From contig NZ_CP059557.1 of assembly GCF_022828475.1 (NCBI RefSeq), positions 1,488,001-1,552,000 on the forward strand: DNA of 64,000 nt, written 5' to 3'. The translations under genes and the position numbers were made by a program. How positions within the stretch are numbered: position 1 is the first letter of the stretch; every line of letters starts with the position of its first letter. Below are positions 45,502 to 54,317 of the stretch, one piece after another. The notes beneath the pieces are model-generated. The model did no database searches. It was given only the letters and a program-made list of their open reading frames with translations, and was not told where the DNA came from. This DNA comes from Saccharopolyspora gloriosae (GTDB taxonomy: Bacteria > Actinomycetota > Actinomycetes > Mycobacteriales > Pseudonocardiaceae).

Positions 45502-45966
45502 CGGAACCTCAGCGGCCTTCTCGCTGCGGGATCCATTTCTCATGTATGTCCGATACACAGCGAAATGGCTGTCCTCGCGAGAAGGCCGCTGAGAACCCGC
45601 CTGTGGTCGTTTTGCGTGCGTGGGCTATGCGCTGACGCGCATACAGGCACGGCCTTCGGCCGCGAGGCACGGCCTTCGGCCGCGAGGCACGGCCTTCGGC
45701 CGCGAGGCACGGCCTTTGACCGCGAGGCACGGCCTTCGGCTGCGAGGCGTGGCTATCGCCGCAAGGCACGGCCTTTGGCCGCGAGGCACGGCCTTTGGCC
45801 GCGAGGCACGGCCTTCGGCTGCGAGGCACGGCCTTTGGCCGCGAGGCAGGCTTGCTTCGCTTTGCCCTTGGCGGGCTTCGCCGCCCAGTGCACGGCTTCG
45901 CCGCGAGGCACGAGCTATCGCCGCAAGGATCGGTCTACGGCTGCTGCGAGGAAGCGGCTATCGCCG
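45497..45966 (+). repeat. Structured intergenic element, copy 3 (with long hairpin-repeat tail)
   Basis: The outer stem CTCAGCGGCCTTCTCGC (45508-45524) pairs perfectly with 45577-45593, using bases different from copies 2 and 4. The inner hairpin is rebuilt from another sequence, CATTTC/GAAATG with TGTAT/ATACA, yet keeps its shape. TATGCGC-TGAC-GCGCATA follows, then about ten 20-base units of GGCACGGCCTTCGGCCGCGA type. IS481 hit its left border; IS21 cut its tail, which continues at 48123. Confidence 0.85.
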
Positions 45967-46031
45967 TGTCAACTCCGGTTCAATCGTGACCCGGTTGTTC
46001 CGGGTGAATGTTGACCCACCCGGGTTGGTTG

Positions 46032-46829
46032 TTAGTCGTTGGTCTTGGTGGCTGCGGGGACGCGGCCGAGGTCTCGGTCTTTGAGTCGGTAGCTGTCTCC
46101 TTTCATGGAGACGACCTCGGTGTGGTGGACGAGGCGGTCGATCATGGCTGCTGCGACGACGTCGTCGCCGAAGACCTCGCCCCAGCGCCCGAAGGGCTTG
46201 TTGCTGGTGACGATCAGGCTCGCTCGTTCATATCGGGACGAGACGAGCTGGAAGAACAGGTTCGCCGCTTCGGCCTCGAACGGGATGTAGCCGACCTCGT
46301 CGATGATGATCAGCGGGATCCGGCGGAGCTTGACCAGTTCGGCTTGCAGGTTGCCGGCGTGGTGGGCCTCGGCCAGGCGGGAGACCCACTCGGCGGCGGT
46401 GGCGAACGCGACCCGGTGACCGGCCTGGCAAGCGCGCATGCCGATCCCGATCGACAGGTGTGTCTTCCCGGTGCCGGGCGGCCCGAGAAACACCACGTTC
46501 TCTTTGGCAGTGACGAAATCCAAGGTTCCGAGGTGGTTGATCGTGTCGCGTTTGAGGGAGCGTTGGTGGTCGAAATCGAACTCTTCCAGGGATTTCCGCG
46601 ACGGGAACCTCGCGGAGCGGATGCGGCCCTCACCGCCATGAGACTCCCGTGCGGCGACCTCGCGTTGCAGGCAGGCGGCGAGGAATTCCTCATGCGTCCA
46701 GCCCTCATCGCGGGCTCGTTGCGCGAGCCGTTCGACCGCGCCGGCCGGCGAGGGCGCTTTGAGGGCGCGAGTGAGATAGGCGATCTCGCCGGCGATGTTG
46801 CGGCCACTGGTCGTGTTCGTGGTGGCCAT
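46032..46829 (-). CDS. istB: IS21 helper ATPase IstB
   Basis: The 265-residue AAA+ protein has Walker A LGPPGTGKTHLSIG and Walker B LIIIDEVGYIPFE, and ends with the arginine-finger region typical of IstB. It assists target selection by IstA. Its ATG shares a base with the istA stop (TGATG). Confidence 0.94.
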   Translation of the reverse strand: MATTNTTSGRNIAGEIAYLTRALKAPSPAGAVERLAQRARDEGWTHEEFLAACLQREVAARESHGGEGRIRSARFPSRKSLEEFDFDHQRSLKRDTINHLGTLDFVTAKENVVFLGPPGTGKTHLSIGIGMRACQAGHRVAFATAAEWVSRLAEAHHAGNLQAELVKLRRIPLIIIDEVGYIPFEAEAANLFFQLVSSRYERASLIVTSNKPFGRWGEVFGDDVVAAAMIDRLVHHTEVVSMKGDSYRLKDRDLGRVPAATKTND

Positions 46830-48067
46830 CAGGCGATCTCCTCAGCACTGGTGAGGCCGAACATGCGGTCGTAGTCGGTCAGTTCCCGGTGTTCAACCGT
46901 CGTATCGGTCTTGCCGGGCGCAGCGAGACGACGCGACCGGCGCAACTCGACGGCCGCGGCGGCATGGACCGGGGCGGTGATGCTCTGGTGATCAGCCCAG
47001 CATCGAACATGCCGGGCGAATTCAGTGTCATCGCAGGTCACTGTCACTTCGTCGAGATTCGCCGCGACCTGGACGCGGCGACCGACCGCTCTCGGGTGCA
47101 CCGAGTAGTCGTTGGAATCGAGCCGGACGTAGTGATCCCGCGGCAACCGGGTACTCAGTCGCCACCCGGTCACCGGCGGCAGCACCAGCATCGCTGAGCG
47201 ATCAGCGCCCCATCGATCCACCGGCCTGCAACCCAGCCTGCGGTGCTGGCGCTGATTCGCCCGCAAGAGCCAGGCCTGTAGCTGCGTGTTGAAATCCGCC
47301 GGGCCGGTGAACGAACGTCCGGGCAGAAACGACGTTTCCAGATACCCGTTCGCCCGCTCGACCAGCCCTTTCGCTTCTGGATCGCCTGGACGGCACTGGA
47401 TCACCTTGATGCCCAGCGTTCCCCGGAATGCGTGCATCGCTTCCGTGAGCTGGGGTTTCCCGCCACGCCACTGCCCGACCGCGGACTCGTTATCCCAGAC
47501 CAACGCCTTGGGAACCCGGCCCCAGCCACTGATCAAGGCCCAGTGCCCGGCCAGCAAGTCCGCCGACTGTCGCGACGGCAGCATCACCGCCGTCATGACC
47601 CGCGAATAGCCACTGACCAGTACCAATACCGGTGGCCGGCCAATCTGGCCGAACCCGAGCGGCACATCAGCCGGTGGAAACCACAGATCACACTGCGCCA
47701 GCTCGCCCGGCTGATACTCCGTCCGTGACGCAGGATCAGCCGGTTTGAACAGCGGCCGCAACTGCGCGACCCGCTCGAAAAGCACCGTCTTCCCGCGCTG
47801 CCAGCCGACTCGCTCCATGATCACAGACGAGGGCATCTCCGGGAACTCCGCCAGCAACGCACGGATCTGCGGCTCGACCGCATCCACGACCGACCCACGC
47901 GCCGCCCGCTCATACAACGGCGGCCCATGCGACGCCAACGCCTTCTTCACCGTGTTCTTCGAGATCCCCAACCGACGAGCGATGGCCCGAATCGCCATCC
48001 CCTCCGACCGGTGCAACCGACGAATCTCCGCCCAGTCCTCCACGCTCAACACCTCATGATCGTTCAT
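46829..48067 (-). CDS. istA: IS21 transposase IstA
   Basis: The 412-residue protein has an N-terminal helix-turn-helix (IRAIARRLGISKNTVKKAL), and the DDE core with AQCDLWFPP, VWDNESAV and EAKGLVERANGYLE. The C-terminal DNA-binding part (YSVHPRAVGRRVQV) is complete. Full length; it appears functional. Confidence 0.94.
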   Translation of the reverse strand: MNDHEVLSVEDWAEIRRLHRSEGMAIRAIARRLGISKNTVKKALASHGPPLYERAARGSVVDAVEPQIRALLAEFPEMPSSVIMERVGWQRGKTVLFERVAQLRPLFKPADPASRTEYQPGELAQCDLWFPPADVPLGFGQIGRPPVLVLVSGYSRVMTAVMLPSRQSADLLAGHWALISGWGRVPKALVWDNESAVGQWRGGKPQLTEAMHAFRGTLGIKVIQCRPGDPEAKGLVERANGYLETSFLPGRSFTGPADFNTQLQAWLLRANQRQHRRLGCRPVDRWGADRSAMLVLPPVTGWRLSTRLPRDHYVRLDSNDYSVHPRAVGRRVQVAANLDEVTVTCDDTEFARHVRCWADHQSITAPVHAAAAVELRRSRRLAAPGKTDTTVEHRELTDYDRMFGLTSAEEIA

Positions 48068-48122
48068 GGGTGGGTCAAAACTCGCCCGGAACCAGAGGGT
48101 CAGTCTTCAACCGGAAGCGACA

Positions 48123-48354
48123 CGCCGCAAGGAACGGTCTATGGCTGCGAGGAAGCGGCTATCGCTGTGAGGGACGGTTTTGGCGTGTGGTGGGTGTGGC
48201 TTTGGTCGTTCTTTGTGGGGTTTGTCGCGGAGTGCGTGGTTTCGCCGTGTGGAGGGGCTTTTCCGTGAGGCGGTGGGGGTTGCTGGCCGACTGCGTGGCT
48301 TTGGTGGTGCGTTGCAGGGGTGGGCCGGTGCGGCGGTCGGCTGCGGTGTGCGGC
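48123..48354 (+). repeat. Continuation of the copy 3 tail beyond IS21
   Basis: The sequence resumes with CGCCGCAAGGAACGGTCTATGG, continues with degenerate GGCTATCGC hairpin units to about 48175, then becomes G+T-rich like 44160-44345. No gene is seen before the transglutaminase gene ends at 48355. Confidence 0.7.
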
Positions 48355-50607
48355 TCAGGTGGTGCCGTGTTGTGGCTTGGGTTTGCGGGGGAGGACTGAG
48401 CGGGGGAGCAGGCGTTGCGGCCAGGTGAGGGGTGCGTGTTCGCTCAGGGCCTTGAGGACTTGGGGGAGGGCCTCGGCCGGAGGTGCGGTGGCCGTGGGAG
48501 CGGGGTGGCCGGTCGGGGCGTACCACTCTTGTTCCACTGCGGTGACCAGGGAATGGACTGCTTGTGCGGTGGTCTCGTCGAGCTCGTGGGTGTTGAGGAG
48601 GGCGGTCGCCGTGGAACGGACCGTGCCGGAGGTGTCGGCGGGTGGGCCGCCGCGGTCGGTGGATTCGTCCAGCAGTTCGCGCCAGGCCACGCCCGCGGCG
48701 CCGGGTGCGCCCGCGTGGACCGCGTTCAGGCGGCGCCTGCGCCGGACCTCGCGCAGTGCCGCGGGGGCGGCGCCCAGCAGCAGCGCGGCCAACAGGATCA
48801 GGCCGGTCGCGACCCACACGCCGCCGGAACCGGGCTGTTGCGGTTCAGGTGCCGGGTCCTCCTGCTGAGACGCGCCGGGGTCGGGTGTTTCGGGCTGGGA
48901 CGCAGCGGAGTCCGTCGGAGGCTGCTGCGTCTGACCGGTGTCCGGTGCCGGGGAAGGTGCGGGCGCGGGCGGGTTCAAGTACTCCGGCAACGCCGTGCGG
49001 CCATCGCGCAGCGGAGTCGGATCGAACGTGACCCACCCGTACTGCGGGAAGTACGCCTCCACCCAGGCGTGCGCGTCGTTCGTGCTGATCACGCGCTCGT
49101 CGCCGTCGCGGGAACCGGGGGTGAACCCGACCGCGACCCGCGTCGGAACGCCCGCCTCGCGCAACAACACGCCCATCGACGAGGCGAACTGCTCGCAGAA
49201 ACCCCGCTTGCCGCGGAACAGGAAGTCCTCCAAGGCGTTCCCGCTCGTCGACGGACCGGTGCTCAGGTCGTACCGGAAACCGTTGGAGCGGTCGGTGAAG
49301 AACCGCTGCACCGCCACGGCCTTGTCGAAGTCGGTCGGCGCGTCCGCGGTGATCCGCTGCGCGAGCTCCGCGATGCGCGGCGACACGCCCTCGGTGTTCA
49401 GGTACGCCGGGTCGACCTCCGCCGGACCACCCGCCTGACGCAGCTGCTGCGGAGTGGGCGAAGGCAGCGTGACCGTCTCGACGTACGGTCTGCTCTCCTG
49501 CCGGGTCTGGGTGAACACAACGCCACTGCCCGGGTCGTAACGCCACTGGTCGCCCATCCCGTCCACCGACCTCGGCACCCCGAAGATCGGCAGCCACGGA
49601 TCGCGATAGCCGACCGGATCGATGCGCACCGTCGCAGTCGGCCCTGGTGCCAACGTGTCCGTTCCGGTCGGCAGCGGCAGCGGCCGGTGGGCGTCCACAC
49701 CCGTGTTGAGCGCACCGAGCTCCCAACCGCGAGCGGGGTCGAAATGCCGCAAGGTCATCGCCCGCAGGTACGTCGGCTCCGGTAACCCGCTGATCCGGAA
49801 CAGGTCGACCGGACTGTCCCGGTCGAGCTGGCCGCGCAGCGACGTGAACGGCCGCAACCCGATACCACCGGTGCCCGAGCCGTAGCCCGTGGCGGCACCG
49901 CCGGGCAACCGGCCCTCGGTGCCGACGCCGGTGAACACGACGCCGGTGAGCAGGGCGACCACACCGGACGCTGCGGCCAGCGCCACACCCCGGCGATCCA
50001 GCCGGTCCCGGCCCGCACTGCCGTGGCGATGCCTGCCCGAACACGCCAGCAGCAGCGCGAAACCGACCGCGCCCGCCACGAACGTCCACCACGGCAGCAT
50101 GTTCGGCGCCAACGACGCGGGGATCGCCACCACGCACAACAGCACCAACCCCGCCACGGCGGGAACGCCCCCGCTCACCGCGATCGCATCGACCAGCAGC
50201 GCGATCACGCCCAAGCCGAGGCAGAGCAGCACCTGCAGCGGAAGCTCCACCGGCACCGGCGGAACGCCTTCCTGCGCCACCGTCAAAGCCTGCCCGAGCA
50301 GCCCGGACAACTCGGCGAACGCGGCAGGCCCTGGCAGGAACCCCAGCAGCGCCCGATCCGTGAACAGCGCCGAGAGCAGCATCGTGAGCACCGCGGCCTG
50401 CGCGGGCACGATCAGCGGCGGCCACCAGCGCAGCGTGCGGCCCAGCAAGCCGACACCGCCGACCACGGCCACCGCCAGCGCCGCCGGGACGATCCAACGG
50501 CCATCGCCGAGGATCCCGGCGAACGCGGTCGAAGCGGCCAGCGTCGCCACCACTGCCGCCAGCGTCGCCACGGCCGTCGTGTCCGCCGGACGAACCCGAG
50601 TGCTCAC
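48355..50607 (-). CDS. TgpA-type membrane transglutaminase-like protein
   Basis: The 750-residue protein has about six N-terminal membrane helices (DUF3488), an extracellular transglutaminase-like domain with Cys471 (GFCEQFASS), His513 (NDAHAWVEAYFP) and Asp529 (TFDPTPL), a Pro/Gln linker, one more membrane helix and a cytoplasmic DUF4129-like end. Such proteins sit in MoxR/DUF58 operons and are thought to act on cell-surface proteins. GTG 50607 overlaps the DUF58 stop by three bases. Confidence 0.88.
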   Translation of the reverse strand: MSTRVRPADTTAVATLAAVVATLAASTAFAGILGDGRWIVPAALAVAVVGGVGLLGRTLRWWPPLIVPAQAAVLTMLLSALFTDRALLGFLPGPAAFAELSGLLGQALTVAQEGVPPVPVELPLQVLLCLGLGVIALLVDAIAVSGGVPAVAGLVLLCVVAIPASLAPNMLPWWTFVAGAVGFALLLACSGRHRHGSAGRDRLDRRGVALAAASGVVALLTGVVFTGVGTEGRLPGGAATGYGSGTGGIGLRPFTSLRGQLDRDSPVDLFRISGLPEPTYLRAMTLRHFDPARGWELGALNTGVDAHRPLPLPTGTDTLAPGPTATVRIDPVGYRDPWLPIFGVPRSVDGMGDQWRYDPGSGVVFTQTRQESRPYVETVTLPSPTPQQLRQAGGPAEVDPAYLNTEGVSPRIAELAQRITADAPTDFDKAVAVQRFFTDRSNGFRYDLSTGPSTSGNALEDFLFRGKRGFCEQFASSMGVLLREAGVPTRVAVGFTPGSRDGDERVISTNDAHAWVEAYFPQYGWVTFDPTPLRDGRTALPEYLNPPAPAPSPAPDTGQTQQPPTDSAASQPETPDPGASQQEDPAPEPQQPGSGGVWVATGLILLAALLLGAAPAALREVRRRRRLNAVHAGAPGAAGVAWRELLDESTDRGGPPADTSGTVRSTATALLNTHELDETTAQAVHSLVTAVEQEWYAPTGHPAPTATAPPAEALPQVLKALSEHAPLTWPQRLLPRSVLPRKPKPQHGTT

Positions 50608-51863
50608 GACATCGCCCCCGAACCCGCGGTACCGGCCGACGCGGCCTGGCACAACCTGCCCCACGCGCCCGCCAACGACGACCGCGGCCCGTCGACGACG
50701 ACCACGGTCCAGCCGGAGGCGCGGAGCCGTTCGGCGGTGCGCTGCGGCGCGAACGAGCCCTCGGACGGATCACCCGCCCACGTCCGCACGTCCAACAGCA
50801 GCGCGAGGCTGCGCGCCCGCTCCGGGCGAAGCCGGGTCAGCTCCTGCACACCGGCCGTCGTCGTCGCCCCCAGGACCGCGATCAGCTCCTGGCCGTTGCC
50901 CGGATCCTGCGGGCACACCAGGTCGCGCTGCGCGGACGGCCGCACCGCCGCCAGCGCGTCCAGCATCGCCGAATCGTCCTGTCCGCCGTCGAACGGGCCG
51001 GGACCGCCGCTGAGCGTCGCGGCGTCCTCCGTGACCAGCCGGACCTGTTGGCCGTGCGCGTGCAGGTGCGCGCAGATGCTTGCGGCCGCCGACACCGCCC
51101 ACTCCAGGCTCGCCGCCGCGCCCGTCCCGCGGTGCGCCGCCGAACGCCGATCCAGCAGCACCGTCACGCCGCCGTGCCACGGCCGTTCCTCGACGCGCAC
51201 CATCAGCTCGTCCCGCTTCGCGGTGCTCTTCCAATGCACGCGGCGGATGTCGTCACCGTGCCGATACTCGCGGACCATCGTGTCGTCGTCGCCGTGCCCC
51301 GCGCGCAGCCGGGTCGAGCCGTCCTCCCCGGTGCCCAGTCCGGAACCCGCGGGAAACCCGCCCAGCGGCACCACCTTCGGCACCGCCACCAGGCGACTGC
51401 GACCGGCCAGTTCGTGCTCGAACTCGGTGAGCCCGAACGGATCGCCGATCCGAGTGCGCAACGGGCCGATCTGGTGGATGCCGCGCAAGCCGGGACTGGC
51501 CGGGTACTCCAGCATCGCGCCCGACCGGCGCACGTGGTCCAGCCGGAACCGCGGCCGCCCGCCGAGCGCGTGCGGCACCCCGTCCTCCAGCAGCAGCCCG
51601 CCCACCGGCACCCTGCCGGAACCGGTGACGTGCAGCCGCACCGTTGCGTTGCCGCCGACCGCGACCCGGCCCGGCAGCACCTCCCGCCGCACGCGCACCT
51701 CGTGGCGTACCCGGCCGGCCAGCAGCAGCGCCAGCAGCGGCAGCACCGCCACGAACGCCGCGATCCGCAGGAGATCCCGTTCGTCGAGCACCAGCGAGCA
51801 CACCGCCGCGGCCACGCCGGCGGCCAGCAGGCAGCGGCCCCGAACGGTCAGGCCGGACAGCAC
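50604..51863 (-). CDS. DUF58 protein
   Basis: The 419-residue protein has two N-terminal membrane helices and the DUF58 core GDDIRRVHWKSTAKRDELMVRVEE, followed by a von Willebrand A-like fold. DUF58 proteins are partners of MoxR ATPases in metal-dependent assembly or envelope quality control. GTG 51863 lies 4 bases after the moxR stop, so the three genes are one operon. Confidence 0.9.
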   Translation of the reverse strand: MLSGLTVRGRCLLAAGVAAAVCSLVLDERDLLRIAAFVAVLPLLALLLAGRVRHEVRVRREVLPGRVAVGGNATVRLHVTGSGRVPVGGLLLEDGVPHALGGRPRFRLDHVRRSGAMLEYPASPGLRGIHQIGPLRTRIGDPFGLTEFEHELAGRSRLVAVPKVVPLGGFPAGSGLGTGEDGSTRLRAGHGDDDTMVREYRHGDDIRRVHWKSTAKRDELMVRVEERPWHGGVTVLLDRRSAAHRGTGAAASLEWAVSAAASICAHLHAHGQQVRLVTEDAATLSGGPGPFDGGQDDSAMLDALAAVRPSAQRDLVCPQDPGNGQELIAVLGATTTAGVQELTRLRPERARSLALLLDVRTWAGDPSEGSFAPQRTAERLRASGWTVVVVDGPRSSLAGAWGRLCQAASAGTAGSGAMS

Positions 51864-51867
51864 GCGC

Positions 51868-52929
51868 CTACCGCCGAGACCCGGTGTCGCCGCGCGGCAC
51901 CTCGACCCGGCGCAGCAGCGAACTCACCAGGTCGGAGGCGGAACGACGAGTGGCTCGCGCCTCGCTGGTCAGCACCAGCCGATGCGCCAGCACCGGCACC
52001 GCGACGTTCTGCACGTCGTCCGGGATCACGTAGTTCCGCCCGGACAGCGCGGCCTGCGCGCGGGCCGCGCGCACCAGTTGCAGGGTGGAGCGGGGGGACG
52101 CGCCGAGCCGCAGCTCCGGCAAGGTTCGCGTGGCGGTGACCAGTTCGATCACGTAGCGGCGCAGCTCGGTGCTCACGTGCACCCCGCGCACCGCGCGCAG
52201 CAACGCCCGGACCTGGTCGGCGTCGGCGACGGGGCGCAGCTGCTCCATCGGCTCGCGGCCGGCGTGCTCGTCGACCATCGCCAGTTCGGCCTGCTGATCG
52301 GGATAGCCGATGGACACCCGCGCGGTGAACCGGTCGCGCTGCGCCTCCGGCAGCGCGTAGGTGCCTTCCATCTCGATCGGGTTCTGGGTGGCGATGACCA
52401 TGAACGGCGCGTCCAGCGGATAGGTTTCGCCGTCCACCGTGACCTGGTCCTCTTCCATGCATTCCAGCAGGGCGGACTGGGTCTTCGGGGAGGCCCGGTT
52501 GATCTCGTCGCCGACGACGATGTTCGCGAACACCGGTCCGGGCCGGAACTCGAAGGACTCGGCCTGCCGGTTGTAGAGCGAGACACCGGTGATGTCGCTG
52601 GGAAGCAGGTCCGGGGTGAACTGGATCCGGTTCACGGTGCAGTCGATGGAGCGGGCCAGTGCTTTGGCGAGCGAGGTCTTGCCCACGCCCGGCACGTCCT
52701 CCACCAGGAGGTGGCCTTCGGCGAGCAAGGTCACCAGTGCGATCCGGACCACTTCGGGTTTGCCGACGAGGACCTGTTCGACGTTGGCCGCGATCCGTTG
52801 CACGGTGCCGTGCAGCGTGGCGATGGTGGCGGGATCGGTCTCCCGCACGTACCCGCCGTCGCCGCGGGCGGCGTCGGCGTGCCCGCCACCGGCGAACGCA
52901 GTGCCGGATGTGGGCATGTTGGGCGTCAC
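51868..52929 (-). CDS. moxR: MoxR-family AAA+ ATPase
   Basis: The 353-residue protein has Walker A EDVPGVGKTSLAKALA, Walker B IVVGDEINRASPKTQSALLE, sensor ATQNPIEMEGTYALPEAQRDRF and the MoxR lid domain. It is a chaperone-like ATPase acting with DUF58 partners. GTG 52929 follows GGAGG with ideal spacing; ATG 52917 is the alternative. It diverges from mraZ, and GTGGG boxes face it at 53102-53231. Confidence 0.92.
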   Translation of the reverse strand: MTPNMPTSGTAFAGGGHADAARGDGGYVRETDPATIATLHGTVQRIAANVEQVLVGKPEVVRIALVTLLAEGHLLVEDVPGVGKTSLAKALARSIDCTVNRIQFTPDLLPSDITGVSLYNRQAESFEFRPGPVFANIVVGDEINRASPKTQSALLECMEEDQVTVDGETYPLDAPFMVIATQNPIEMEGTYALPEAQRDRFTARVSIGYPDQQAELAMVDEHAGREPMEQLRPVADADQVRALLRAVRGVHVSTELRRYVIELVTATRTLPELRLGASPRSTLQLVRAARAQAALSGRNYVIPDDVQNVAVPVLAHRLVLTSEARATRRSASDLVSSLLRRVEVPRGDTGSRR

Positions 52930-53101
52930 GCAACCTCCAGGTGTTCCTCCGAGCATCGCGGCACGCCGCGTCCGCGTTGCCGCGGGTGCCCGTCGACCGG
53001 CGATCGGCGGTCGGATGGTCGGCGATCGCGCGCTCGGGTGCCTTTGCAGTGTGCCAAACCGCAGGCGACCGCCGTACCGGTGCCGGTGTCCTGGGACGTT
53101 C

Positions 53102-53231
53102 CCCACCTTCCCCCACCGCCGGACCCGAAACGGCGGCGGGCGGGTCTCCGCGGAACGCGGCAGCATGATCAGCGGTCGTCCGGAGGGTGTTCCCGGCGAT
53201 GTCCCCCACCGGCCCCCCACACGCCCCCCAC
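53102..53231 (-). promoter_or_regulatory. GTGGG boxes facing moxR (candidate MraZ sites)
   Basis: On the minus strand, GTGGG occurs at 53227-53231, 53216-53220 and 53205-53209 (every 11 bases) and again at 53112-53116 and 53102-53106 (10 bases apart). This is the same box and nearly the same spacing as the mraZ operator. They lie upstream of the moxR operon. Confidence 0.4.
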
Positions 53232-53314
53232 CGGTGGGGCTTTCCTTCAGAAGCCCGCTAGCTGGGCAAACGCCCGACACGCCGCAGCGTGTCGGAGGGC
53301 GTTCCAGGTTGACG

Positions 53315-53349
53315 GTGGAGTGAAGTGGGGTACTGTGGCGCTCGGTGGG
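53315..53349 (+). promoter_or_regulatory. MraZ operator: four GTGG boxes at exact 10-base spacing
   Basis: GTGGA 53315-53319, GTGGG 53325-53329, GTGGC 53335-53339 and GTGGG 53345-53349. MraZ is known to bind direct GTGGG-like repeats with one helical turn spacing before its own gene, so this is the dcw autoregulatory operator. It ends 109 bases before the mraZ ATG. Confidence 0.8.
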
Positions 53350-53458
53350 GCAGACGGGGGTCCCGCCCGGCTCCGGGGAGTGCGGGGTGGTCGGCGTCGC
53401 CGGTCTCCCGTCGAGATGGAGTCGTCGGGCCGCAGGCCCGAGGGGGAGGTGGACCGAG

Positions 53459-53890
53459 ATGTTCCTCGGTACCCACAACCCCAAGCTCGACGACAAAGGT
53501 CGTCTGACGCTGCCGGCGAAGTTCCGGGATGCACTGGCAGGGGGGCTGATGGTCACCAAAGGACAAGACCACTGCCTCTACGTCTTCCCGCGCGCCGAGT
53601 TCGAGCAGATGGCCCGCAAGGTCGCCGAGGCTCCGCTCACCAACGAATCCGTTCGCGCATACCAGCGGTACCTGTTCGCGGGCACCGATGAGCAGCGGCC
53701 GGACGGGCAGGGCCGGATCCCGATCACCGCCGAGCTGCGCCGTTACGCGGGCCTGGAGAAGGACTGCGTGGTCATCGGCGCCATCAACCGGCTGGAGATC
53801 TGGAACGCCGAGAGCTGGCAGAGCTACCTCGACGAGCACGAGGAGAGCTACGCGCAGGCTCGGGAGGAGGTCCTGCCCGGAGTCTTCTAG
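53459..53890 (+). CDS. mraZ: Transcriptional regulator MraZ
   Basis: The 143-residue protein starts [24 protein letters not shown] and has the second AbrB-like repeat with [27 protein letters not shown]. MraZ forms a ring that binds direct repeats and controls the dcw genes. ATG 53459 follows GGGGGAGG. It is the first gene of the dcw cluster. Confidence 0.95.
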   Translation: MFLGTHNPKLDDKGRLTLPAKFRDALAGGLMVTKGQDHCLYVFPRAEFEQMARKVAEAPLTNESVRAYQRYLFAGTDEQRPDGQGRIPITAELRRYAGLEKDCVVIGAINRLEIWNAESWQSYLDEHEESYAQAREEVLPGVF

Positions 53891-54317
53891 CGGTCCCGGT
53901 GGCGTGAGGCCTCGGTCCGCTCACGTGTCCTGGTGCACCTTCCCCGGCGCCAGAACACCCCGAGCGGACTGGGACCTGAGGTCACCAGGAGCGGTGGATC
54001 TCGCGCGGTTCGGCGGGCCGGGTGCGGAGTGCCGCCCGTTCGTCCGAGATCGAGTGAGCCCGTGGTGGCGGCCTTCCCGGGACTCGTGCACGGGTCGCGG
54101 ACAACCGAGAACGGCGTTCGCCGAGGTGGGCAACGTGCCCGAGCGGGTCGAACCGCTCGGCGCCGGTCCGGTCGGCGAACAGTGTCCTCAGTGGACTCGG
54201 GTGGTGCGGGTTTCTCCCCGCGCCGGTGGGTTCGCGGGAGCGGGCCGGATCCGGACACCAGACAAGATCAAGAGGAGTGCGGCAGCAGTGACCGGCTTGC
54301 GGGAGGGAGGGACCGCC
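53891..54317 (+). other. Spacer between mraZ and rsmH without a clear gene
   Basis: I see no convincing coding frame. One hairpin, CCGAGCGG/CCGCTCGG (54139-54156) around GTCGAACC-type loop bases, could be regulatory. The spacer is long for a dcw cluster, which may mean a separate rsmH promoter. Confidence 0.4.

Larger units (their letters stand above)
45967..48122 (-). mobile_element. IS21-family insertion sequence, intact
   Basis: The 2156-base element carries istA-istB on the minus strand. The ends begin TGTC and share imperfect inverted repeats of about 50 bases with common blocks TCCGGTT, TGACCC, GTTCCGGG and TTGACCC. A 5-base target duplication CGCCG flanks it (45962-45966, 48123-48127). 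Deleting one copy rejoins a GGCTATCGCCGCAAGGA repeat unit, confirming the insertion point. Confidence 0.9.

Noticed and set aside
45655-45860. CRISPR-like array of 20-base repeats
   Set aside because: Units are directly adjacent with no unique spacers and no cas genes are present; they are degenerate mini-hairpins of the structured element.
45620-46084. Small open frames in the element tails
   Set aside because: They translate hairpin repeats (RHGLRPRGTAFGREA pattern) and cross into IS21; similar false frames occur at every copy.
50023-53691. 1222-codon plus-strand open frame
   Set aside because: Antisense to the transglutaminase, DUF58 and moxR genes and running through the mraZ promoter; no protein-like features.
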